Below are positions 52,831 through 59,161 of a stretch of DNA of 59,161 nt, in pieces. The translations under genes were made by a program, and so were the position numbers. The DNA lies in assembly GCA_964574335.1 (NCBI GenBank), contig CAZNNH010000019.1:1-59161 (forward strand), written 5' to 3'. Every line of letters begins with the position of its first letter. Positions within the stretch are counted from its first letter, which is position 1. Below the pieces are notes generated by a model that searched no databases, was not told where the DNA came from, and saw only the letters and a list, made by a program, of their open reading frames with translations. This DNA is from CAZNNH01 sp964574335 (lineage in GTDB: Bacteria; Acidobacteriota; Vicinamibacteria; Fen-336).

Positions 52831-53490
52831 TCACAGGTTCGCCCGGCCATCTATCAGCCACGTGTCAAGCTCGTCCGGGAGCTCGTTGACGAGGGTGCGC
52901 GATGACCGCGCCACGGCGCGATTGCACTCCTCCTCTGTGATCCGGATGACTGACATGACGAGAAGCGGCTCGCCGAGAAACCGCGCTCTCGCGAGGTCGG
53001 AGGCCAGGAATGGGGGGATGGTCATCACGTACGGGAACCGCGAGTCTGCAACTCCCTCCGGGAAGGGTACCGTGTGATACAGGTGAAGAAACGTCGAGCA
53101 ACGGAACGGAAAGGTGCCCAGAACCCGAAGGAGCTCTGGCCAGGCGGGTGCCTCAGAGCGGGCGCAGCACACGATCTCGGACCGAAACGTGGTGCGGTCG
53201 GGCAGGAGCTGGGGAAAGTCCGACATGCCGTTCGTCGCATAGCACCAGAACTCCCGCTTGTCGTCTGGTGGATACCGCTCGACGTCGATATGTGGCACAC
53301 CCAAGGGGGTGTGGAAGAGCATGTCCGCGGCTCCGAGGATAGCCTCAAACAGACGCGACCGCACGTCCCCGTAGTCCACCGGGCTGTCGGGATGAAGAGG
53401 AATCGCGACGTCCGCGAAGGGAGGCTGAGCGCCTGAGAGCGGTCTTTCGGCCATCCGGCTCGCGTGCTCACGCAACTCGTCTTCCGTCAC
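52831..53490 (-). CDS. SUFU (suppressor of fused)-domain protein
   Basis: A 219-residue soluble protein starting with GTG at 53490 after GGAGGG. The SUFU-like blocks are present: VERYPPDDKREFWCYATNGMSD in part, the ARSEAPAWPELLRVLG helix and a C-terminal LLVMSVIRITEEECNRAV. Bacterial members often serve as immunity proteins against polymorphic toxins, but no toxin gene lies adjacent. Function is therefore open. Confidence 0.78.
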   Translation of the reverse strand: MTEDELREHASRMAERPLSGAQPPFADVAIPLHPDSPVDYGDVRSRLFEAILGAADMLFHTPLGVPHIDVERYPPDDKREFWCYATNGMSDFPQLLPDRTTFRSEIVCCARSEAPAWPELLRVLGTFPFRCSTFLHLYHTVPFPEGVADSRFPYVMTIPPFLASDLARARFLGEPLLVMSVIRITEEECNRAVARSSRTLVNELPDELDTWLIDGRANL

Positions 53491-53663
53491 CCGGCCCTCC
53501 CGGTGGCTTGTCGGTCGCCATTCTAGCGCCCGCAGTAGCGAAGAGGACGCTCGTGACTGCATCGGGCGAGGCCGGCTGACGAGAGAGGTGGGCTCGCGCG
53601 CGTTGTGGAGGCTACTACATCGGCTTGGGCCGGCGCGGTGTTCCGGTGTTGCTCTTGCGGCAG

Positions 53664-53702
53664 GGGCCAGGGGCGGTTGCCCTCGGCTATAGCCCCTGGC
53701 CC
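53664..53702 (-). terminator. Hairpin spanning the glycosyltransferase stop codon
   Basis: GGGCCAGGGGC (53664-53674) and GCCCCTGGCCC (53692-53702) form a perfect 11-bp stem around a 17-base loop. On the minus strand one arm lies in the last codons of the glycosyltransferase gene and the other directly after the stop. No T-run follows. It fits a terminator or 3' stabiliser. Confidence 0.5.
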
Positions 53703-54763
53703 GCGGCAGCGGTCTGATAGACGGCGAGCAATAGGGCCATCAGGCGATCGGGCTCGAAGCCGGGCGCCGGGGTGGCCCGCGTGGTGACGGCGTGGGAGAG
53801 GGCCTGAGCCAGGCTGGCCACGTCGCCCCACTCGACCAACGGTCCCGGGTGCCACTCGGCGATCCCTCCGCTCTCCCACGCGACGACGGGCACGCCCATG
53901 CTCAGCGCCTCCAGCCCGGCGATCCCGAACGGCTCCTGCCAGCGCGACGGCATCAGGACGGCGCGGGCGCGGGCCAGGAGATGGGAGAGCTGGGCGTGGG
54001 ACAGCCAGCCGCGCACGTCGAAGCCGCCCCGCTCGAGGGTGTCTCGCAGGGGGCCGGTCCCGGCGAAGACCAGGGGCAGGTCGATGCCGGACAGCCGCCA
54101 TGCTTCGACGGCGTCGAAGACGCCCTTGGCCTCGACCAGGCGGCCGATGAAAGCCACGCAGGGCGGGCCGTCCGGCTCGGCGTCGGCCTCGAGGCCGTGG
54201 ACGAACGGCGGGATCACGTGGAGGCGCTCCCTCGGGACGCCGACCGCCGCCAGCTCGTCGGCCATGTAGTGGGACAGCACCACCACCCGCATCCGTCGCA
54301 CCGCGGCCAGCCGCTCCTCCGTCAGCGACAGGATCTCCCGGAAGTACACCTCGTCCTCGAAGCAGTCGGCGCAGACCTCGGGGCGCATCGCCTCGTGGCA
54401 AGGAACCCCCGAGCGCGTCCACTTGCCGCGCGCCGGGCAGAAGTAGCGGTGGTCCTGGACCGTGATGACCGCCCCGTGGTCGGCGGCCCACTCGAGGGCG
54501 GCCGGGTTGACGACCGTGTGGGCGTGGACCACGTCGGGCCGGACCTCAGCGACCAGCGTCTCGAGGTCGGAGGGGGCCGGGGCTCGCAGGCGGCCGGCGA
54601 GACCGGGAACGTGATGGACGGGGAAGGGGAGTCCCGCCAGCTCCACCCGGCCGGCGGCGACGTGGACGTCGTGCTCCGCCGACAGCGCCTCGAGGAGACC
54701 CAGCAGGTGCCAGGCGGCGCCCCCGCGGTCGTTCAGCCGGTCGACGAGGTGGAGAACGCGCAA
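53687..54763 (-). CDS. GT4-family glycosyltransferase
   Basis: A 358-residue GT-B glycosyltransferase. The N-terminal half opens with LHLVDRLNDRGGAAWHLLGL; the C-terminal half carries the donor site: VAFIGRLVEAKGVFDAVEAW, MPSRWQEPFGIAGLEALSMG and the E-x7-E pattern. A cysteine group in the middle (CPARGKW, PEVCADCFED) is unusual for the family and could bind zinc. It starts with TTG at 54763, four bases after the PAS gene stop, so they form an operon. It probably adds a sugar to a surface glycan or lipid. Confidence 0.83.
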   Translation of the reverse strand: MRVLHLVDRLNDRGGAAWHLLGLLEALSAEHDVHVAAGRVELAGLPFPVHHVPGLAGRLRAPAPSDLETLVAEVRPDVVHAHTVVNPAALEWAADHGAVITVQDHRYFCPARGKWTRSGVPCHEAMRPEVCADCFEDEVYFREILSLTEERLAAVRRMRVVVLSHYMADELAAVGVPRERLHVIPPFVHGLEADAEPDGPPCVAFIGRLVEAKGVFDAVEAWRLSGIDLPLVFAGTGPLRDTLERGGFDVRGWLSHAQLSHLLARARAVLMPSRWQEPFGIAGLEALSMGVPVVAWESGGIAEWHPGPLVEWGDVASLAQALSHAVTTRATPAPGFEPDRLMALLLAVYQTAAAGQGL

Positions 54764-54767
54764 CGTC

Positions 54768-55211
54768 TCAGGAGCCGGCCAGCTCCTTCATGACCGACCG
54801 GATCCCCGTGATCGCCCCGTTGCGATCCCGGATGTGGCGGTCGAGGAGCATCAGCGTGATCGGCGTCCCGTCGGCCCGGCGGAAGGTGCGGACGAAGCCC
54901 CGCAGGGCCACCGTGCCGCTGAGCTTCTTGGCGATGGCGCGCTTGGCGGCTTCGTCCATGACGATGAAGTCGAACACCGGCCGGCCCAGCATCTGCTCCC
55001 GGCTGTACCCGAGCAGGGCCAGCTCGGCGCCACTGACCCGCCGGACGACCATCTCGGTGTCGATCTCGTGGGCGCCCACGCCCGGCGGCAGGGACTCGAA
55101 GGCGGCGTCATATCGGGCCGCCCCGGCGGCCAGGGCCGCGTCGAGCCGCTTCTGGCAGGCCTCGAGGGCCTGTTCCAGGATCGCGGTGGGGGAGAGCGGC
55201 GAGCCTGTCAC
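54768..55211 (-). CDS. Single-domain PAS protein
   Basis: A 147-residue protein: a helical lead of about 35 residues, then a PAS domain (FESLPPGVGAHEIDTEMVVR, GYSREQMLGRPVFDFIVM) with no output domain. It may sense a ligand or act as a partner for a kinase elsewhere. The GTG start at 55211 is a guess. It is co-directional with the glycosyltransferase gene and divergent from mrfA. Confidence 0.75.
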   Translation of the reverse strand: MTGSPLSPTAILEQALEACQKRLDAALAAGAARYDAAFESLPPGVGAHEIDTEMVVRRVSGAELALLGYSREQMLGRPVFDFIVMDEAAKRAIAKKLSGTVALRGFVRTFRRADGTPITLMLLDRHIRDRNGAITGIRSVMKELAGS

Positions 55212-55332
55212 GCACGAAGCATGCCCCAGGCCGCGCGGCGATGGCAAGGGCCGCGCGGACCTGGGCGGGCACCCCTTCGGGGCATGATGGCCCATCCCCA
55301 GAACCCGGGGCCCGCCGGGAAAGGAGACACTC

Positions 55333-57723
55333 GTGAGCCAACCACTGGTCCTGCAGCGAAACGACGCCGGGGAGGCCCTCTCCGCGGTCCTGGACTCGCT
55401 CGAGCTCGCAGCCGGGCACGGGACCGACCCGGTGCTGGCGGCGGTCCGCAGGATCCCGGCCCAGCCCGCCCGGTACGCCGACTTCCCCGAGGACCTGCAC
55501 CCGAGGCTCTGCGAGGTGCTCCAGGAGCGGGGCTACGAGCGGCTCTACACCCACCAGCGGGAGGCCTACCAGGCGGCGCGCGACGGGCGCCACAGCGTGG
55601 TGGTCACCCCCACCGCCTCGGGCAAGACCCTCTGCTACAACCTGCCGGTCCTCGACCGGATCCTCAAGGACCCCGACACCCGCGCCCTCTACCTGTTCCC
55701 GACCAAGGCGCTGGCCCAGGACCAGCTCGCCGAGCTGTACGCCGTGATCCAGGCCCTGGGCGCCGACATCGCCACCTGCACCTACGACGGCGACACCCCC
55801 CAGGACGCCCGCAAGGCGATCCGCGCCCGCGCCCACATCGTGGTCACCAACCCGGACATGCTGCACAAGGGGATCCTCCCCCACCACACCAAGTGGGTGA
55901 AGCTGTTCGAGAGCCTGCGCTACGTGGTGGTCGACGAGCTGCACAGCCACCGCGGCGTCTATGGCTCCCACGTGGCCAACATCTTCAGGCGGCTCCAGCG
56001 CCTGTGCCGCTTCTATGGCTCCGACCCCCAGTTCCTCTGCTGCTCGGCCACCATCGGCAACCCCAAAGAGCTGGCCGAGTCCCTGACCGAGAAGCCCATC
56101 TCCGCGATCACCGAGAGCGGCGCCCCCCGCGGGGAGAAGTACTTCGTCATCTACAACCCGCCGGTGGTCAACCGCCAGCTCGGCATCCGGCGCTCCGCCC
56201 TGAGCTGCGCCCGCGACGTCTCGCTGGCCTTCCTGCGCCAGGGGTTCCAGACCATCACCTTCGCGCCGTCCCGGCTGGCCACCGAGGTGCTGGTCAGCTA
56301 CCTCAAGGAGGCCCTCGAGAGACGGCCCGGCTCCGAGGGGGTGATCCGGGGCTACCGCGGCGGCTATCTCCCCCAGAAACGGCGCGAGATCGAGCGCGGC
56401 CTGCGCGAGGGCGCGATCCTGGGGGTGGTCTCGACCAACGCCCTGGAGCTGGGCATCGACATCGGCAGCCTCGACGCGGCGGTGCTGATGGGCTACCCGG
56501 GGACGGTGGCCTCCACCTGGCAGCAGGCGGGGCGCGCCGGGCGCCGGGCCTCCACCTCGGCGGCGGTGATGATCACCAACTCGACGCCGGTCAACCAGTT
56601 CATCGCCCGCCACCCCGACTACTTCTTCGAGGCCCCCATCGAAGAGGGGCGCATCAACCCCGATAACCTGCAGGTCCTGCTCAGCCACATCAAGTGCGCG
56701 GCCTTCGAGCTGCCCTTCACCGCCGACGAGGGCTTCGGCGGCGAGGACCTGGTCGAGATCCTGCGCTTTCTCGAGGAGCAGGGGCTGCTTCACGAGGCCG
56801 GCGGGCGCTGGCACTGGACTAGCGAGAGCTACCCGGCCGATGCCGTCTCCCTGCGCAGCGTCTCCTCCGACAACTTCGTGGTGCAGGACGTGACCCGGGA
56901 GCCCCGCATCATCGCCGAGGTCGACTACAACAGCGCCCCCTCCACCCTGCACGAGAAGGCCATCTACCTCCTCGAGGGACGCACCTACTTCGTCGAGCGT
57001 TACGACCACGACGAGCGCCGCGCCCACGTGCGGGAGGCCGAGGTCGACTACTACACCGATGCCATCACCTACACCAAGGTCAAGATCCTGGAGCGCTTCT
57101 TCGAGCAGGCGGCGAGAAGCGCCCGCAAGTCGCACGGCGAGGTCCACGTCACCTCCCAGGTGGTGGGGTTCAAGAAGATCAAGTTCCACACCCACGAGAA
57201 CATCGGCGCCGGCGACCTGCAGATGCCCGAGAACGAGATGCACACCACCGCCTACTGGGTCACCGTGCCCCGGGAGATCCTGGCCGGGCTCCCCTTCGGG
57301 CGTGAGGAGCGCCGGGACGGGGTGGTGGGGCTCGCCAACGTGGTGCACCAGCTCGCCGCCCTCTTCCTGATGTGCGACCGCCGTGACCTGGGGGTGGCGC
57401 TGGGCGACAACGGCCAGGGCGAGGCCCGCATCGAGCGGGGGCTGCTGCGGCTCGGCCACGGTCGCGGGGCCGAGGCGCTGCCCGAGGACTACGAGCCCAA
57501 CGTCTTCCTCTTCGACGCCTACCCGGGCGGCATCGGCCTCTCCGAGCCGCTTTACCGGCTCCACGACAAGATCATGGCCGAGAGCCTCAGCCTGATCGAC
57601 GGCTGCGGCTGCCCGGAGGGCTGCCCCTCGTGCGTCGGCCCCGTGGGCGAGGTGGGACCGCTCGGCAAGCGGGTGGCCCTGTTGCTGCTCCGGCGCCTCC
57701 TCGAGCCGGGAGGGGCAGCCTGA
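55333..57723 (+). CDS. mrfA: DExH helicase MrfA (YprA type), DNA repair
   Basis: A 796-residue superfamily 2 helicase. AAAGGAG precedes the GTG at 55333. Walker A is TPTASGKT (about 92-99), the DExH box DELH is at 201-204 and motif III-like CCSATIGNP follows. The second RecA half has ALELGIDIG and QQAGRAGRR. A DUF1998 region ends with Cys758-x-Cys760-x3-Cys764-x2-Cys767, which binds zinc in B. subtilis MrfA. In Bacillus, MrfA works with the nuclease MrfB to excise mitomycin adducts independently of UvrABC. The next gene here is mrfB, overlapping by one base. Confidence 0.9.
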   Translation: MSQPLVLQRNDAGEALSAVLDSLELAAGHGTDPVLAAVRRIPAQPARYADFPEDLHPRLCEVLQERGYERLYTHQREAYQAARDGRHSVVVTPTASGKTLCYNLPVLDRILKDPDTRALYLFPTKALAQDQLAELYAVIQALGADIATCTYDGDTPQDARKAIRARAHIVVTNPDMLHKGILPHHTKWVKLFESLRYVVVDELHSHRGVYGSHVANIFRRLQRLCRFYGSDPQFLCCSATIGNPKELAESLTEKPISAITESGAPRGEKYFVIYNPPVVNRQLGIRRSALSCARDVSLAFLRQGFQTITFAPSRLATEVLVSYLKEALERRPGSEGVIRGYRGGYLPQKRREIERGLREGAILGVVSTNALELGIDIGSLDAAVLMGYPGTVASTWQQAGRAGRRASTSAAVMITNSTPVNQFIARHPDYFFEAPIEEGRINPDNLQVLLSHIKCAAFELPFTADEGFGGEDLVEILRFLEEQGLLHEAGGRWHWTSESYPADAVSLRSVSSDNFVVQDVTREPRIIAEVDYNSAPSTLHEKAIYLLEGRTYFVERYDHDERRAHVREAEVDYYTDAITYTKVKILERFFEQAARSARKSHGEVHVTSQVVGFKKIKFHTHENIGAGDLQMPENEMHTTAYWVTVPREILAGLPFGREERRDGVVGLANVVHQLAALFLMCDRRDLGVALGDNGQGEARIERGLLRLGHGRGAEALPEDYEPNVFLFDAYPGGIGLSEPLYRLHDKIMAESLSLIDGCGCPEGCPSCVGPVGEVGPLGKRVALLLLRRLLEPGGAA

Positions 57724-59087
57724 TGCCGAGTCCGCTGCGGGACCGGCTGCGGCGGCTGGCCGAGCCGCCGGGCCCGCCGGCCGAGGGTGTGTCGAGCCCC
57801 CTCGACCAGCTCGAGCGGCAGATGGTCGGCGAGGTGCGGGAGGACCTGAGCCTCAAAGCGCGCCTCGAGCGGCTGGTAGCGGTGGCCGCCCGCGATCGGC
57901 GGCCGCTCTCGCCTTTCTCTCCGCAGACGCCGGTCGCCCCCCTCGAGGAGCTGGTCCAGGGCTGCCGGGTCGGGAACGACCGCGGCGAGTTCTTCCTGAT
58001 CGACGAGTCGCTGCCGCTCGAGGCGTTCCATGGCGGCGTCCCGCTGTCCCGGTTCCGGACCCTCGAGGCCCGCAGCGCCCCGATCCTGGCCGGCGAGCCG
58101 GGCTACGAGGGCTTCGACTTCCAGGCCGCCGTCTACCTGGACACCGAGACCACCGGCCTGGCCGGGGGCACCGGCACGGCGGCCTTCCTGGTCGGCATCG
58201 GCTACGTCGACGGCGACCACTTCCGGGTCCGCCAGTACTTCATGCGCGACTACCACGAGGAGGCGGCGCTGCTGTTCGGCTTGGCCGAGGAGCTGCGGCG
58301 GTTCTCCCGCGTCGTCACCTACAACGGCAAGATGTTCGACCTGCCGCTGCTCGAGACCCGGTACCGGCTGTGCCGGCAGCGCTACCCGCTCTCCAAGGCC
58401 ACCCACCTCGACCTGCTCTACCCCTCGAGGCGGCTGTGGAAGGCCCGGGTCGGCTCGTGCCGCCTGCAGTCGCTGGAGTCCGCCCTGCTCGGCGTGGAGC
58501 GCCACGGCGACGTTCCCGGCGACGAGATCCCCCGCCTCTACTTCGAGTTCGTGCGGCGTCGCGACGCCCGGGCGCTGGCCAAGGTCTTCCGGCACAACCA
58601 CGTCGACGTGGTCTCGCTGGCCGCGCTCTCGGTCCTGGCCTGCCAGTGGGTGGCCGGGGGCTTCGCCGAGGACCCCCGCGACCTCCTGAGCCTGGGCCGC
58701 GTCTACGAGCGGGCCCGGCTCGGGGAGCGCTGCGAGGACGCCTACCGGCGCGCCCTCGACACCGAAGACGGCGCCCTTCGCCTGCCGGCGCTGCTCCGGC
58801 TCGCCGCCCGCCTCAAGCGGGCCGGACAGCACGAGGCCGCGGCGGCCCTGTGGGCCGAGGCGACCGACGCGGGGGACCTGGGCGCCCTCCGGGAGCTGGC
58901 CATCCACCTGGAGCACCGCCGGCGTGACCTGACCGCGGCCCTGGCCCTGGTGAAGCGGGGCCTGGAGCAGGCCGAAGCCGCCGGCATCCAGGGCCCCGTG
59001 CGGCTCATCGGCGATCTGCAGAAGCGTCAGGGGCGTCTGCTGGCCAAGACCGGCCATGGGGGACACGATCCCGAATCCACCGGCTGA
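57723..59087 (+). CDS. mrfB: DEDDh exonuclease MrfB (YprB type) with TPR-like tail
   Basis: A 454-residue protein. The ATG overlaps the mrfA stop (TGATG). The RNase H-like exonuclease has a complete DEDDh set: Asp140 and Glu142 in LDTETTGLAGG, Asp206 in YNGKMFDLPLL, His291 and Asp295 in HNHVDV. About residues 325-435 are helical pairs of TPR type (LSLGRVYERARLGERCEDAY and two or more repeats). This matches Bacillus MrfB, the nuclease partner of MrfA in mitomycin repair. The last 30 bases of the gene lie inside the terminal repeat unit. Confidence 0.88.
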   Translation: MPSPLRDRLRRLAEPPGPPAEGVSSPLDQLERQMVGEVREDLSLKARLERLVAVAARDRRPLSPFSPQTPVAPLEELVQGCRVGNDRGEFFLIDESLPLEAFHGGVPLSRFRTLEARSAPILAGEPGYEGFDFQAAVYLDTETTGLAGGTGTAAFLVGIGYVDGDHFRVRQYFMRDYHEEAALLFGLAEELRRFSRVVTYNGKMFDLPLLETRYRLCRQRYPLSKATHLDLLYPSRRLWKARVGSCRLQSLESALLGVERHGDVPGDEIPRLYFEFVRRRDARALAKVFRHNHVDVVSLAALSVLACQWVAGGFAEDPRDLLSLGRVYERARLGERCEDAYRRALDTEDGALRLPALLRLAARLKRAGQHEAAAALWAEATDAGDLGALRELAIHLEHRRRDLTAALALVKRGLEQAEAAGIQGPVRLIGDLQKRQGRLLAKTGHGGHDPESTG

Positions 59088-59161
59088 CGACGGATTCGGG
59101 TCATCCGGCCACGGGGGGACACGATCCCGAATCCACGGGCTGACCGCCGGATTCGGGTCAT
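59058..59161. repeat. Hairpin-bearing tandem repeat (REP-like), two units
   Basis: Two units of about 56 bp (from 59058 and 59114) each read GGGGGACACGATCCCGAATCC, a spacer, then GGATTCGGGTCAT. CCCGAATCC and GGATTCGGG pair within each unit (59070-59078 with 59092-59100; 59126-59134 with 59149-59157). The first unit overlaps the end of mrfB. Such units resemble REP sequences that spread with RAYT transposases and could end transcription here. The window stops within or just after the second unit. Confidence 0.65.

Noticed and set aside
55108..57564. 818-residue minus-strand frame opposite mrfA
   Set aside because: Val/Asp/Gly-rich shadow of a gene with full helicase motifs on the other strand.

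Overview
The window is about 59 kb of very GC-rich bacterial DNA, packed on both strands. It most resembles an Acidobacteriota genome, possibly Thermoanaerobaculia-like; this is inference from gene content. The markers are an orphan MacB-like permease of the ADOP type, a von Willebrand protein of the acidobacterial type, ankyrin/TonB-C proteins without a membrane anchor, an ECF sigma factor coupled to a Ser/Thr kinase, and many secreted glycosidases. A run of ten Ns (44354-44363) shows the sequence is scaffolded, so it may be a metagenome assembly. No rRNA, tRNA, CRISPR array, transposase or phage gene was found.

Layout. 1-5.1 kb: tail of an exported protein, a GH43 glycosidase with an extra C-terminal module, a broken HlyD-type adaptor and an ABC exporter. 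5.2-16 kb: a TauE/SafE carrier, a lipoprotein, an RDD protein with a zinc-finger-like head and, overlapping it by 4 nt, an 8.7 kb gene for a 2886-residue membrane protein with an internal tandem duplication. 16-20 kb: a sigma-54 activator with a cysteine-bearing PAS domain, a divergent sigma-54-type promoter, a 62-residue cysteine protein and an Fe-S flavin oxidoreductase. 20-33 kb: a decayed pectinesterase, two GH30 enzymes, DUF2911, ADOP permease, VWA, ankyrin/TonB, TPR lipoprotein and polysaccharide deacetylase genes. 33-38.6 kb: a class II tRNA-synthetase-like protein paired with a nitrilase-family protein, an HD phosphohydrolase, a Fic protein and a PilT ATPase. 38.7-44.3 kb: a co-directional run of a clan-A-like glycosidase, a UbiA prenyltransferase, a DUF1697 protein and a GH2 enzyme. 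44.5-49.4 kb: kinase/sigma pair, folE, an odd radical SAM protein and a DedA protein. 49.4-53.5 kb: repeats, small genes and gene debris (HicB, SUFU). 53.7-59.2 kb: a glycosyltransferase with a PAS protein, then a mrfA-mrfB DNA-repair operon that ends in a hairpin-bearing repeat.

How the genes fit together. GH43, CE8, two GH30, GH2 and a clan-A-like enzyme, nearly all with export signals, suggest growth on plant or microbial polysaccharides, although they do not form one operon. The best candidates for something undescribed are the giant duplicated membrane protein with its RDD partner, and the sigma-54/cysteine-protein/oxidoreductase locus, where activator, candidate upstream sites, promoter and target can all be seen in sequence. 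The synthetase-like/nitrilase-like pair and the radical SAM protein with unusual cysteine spacing are also worth attention.
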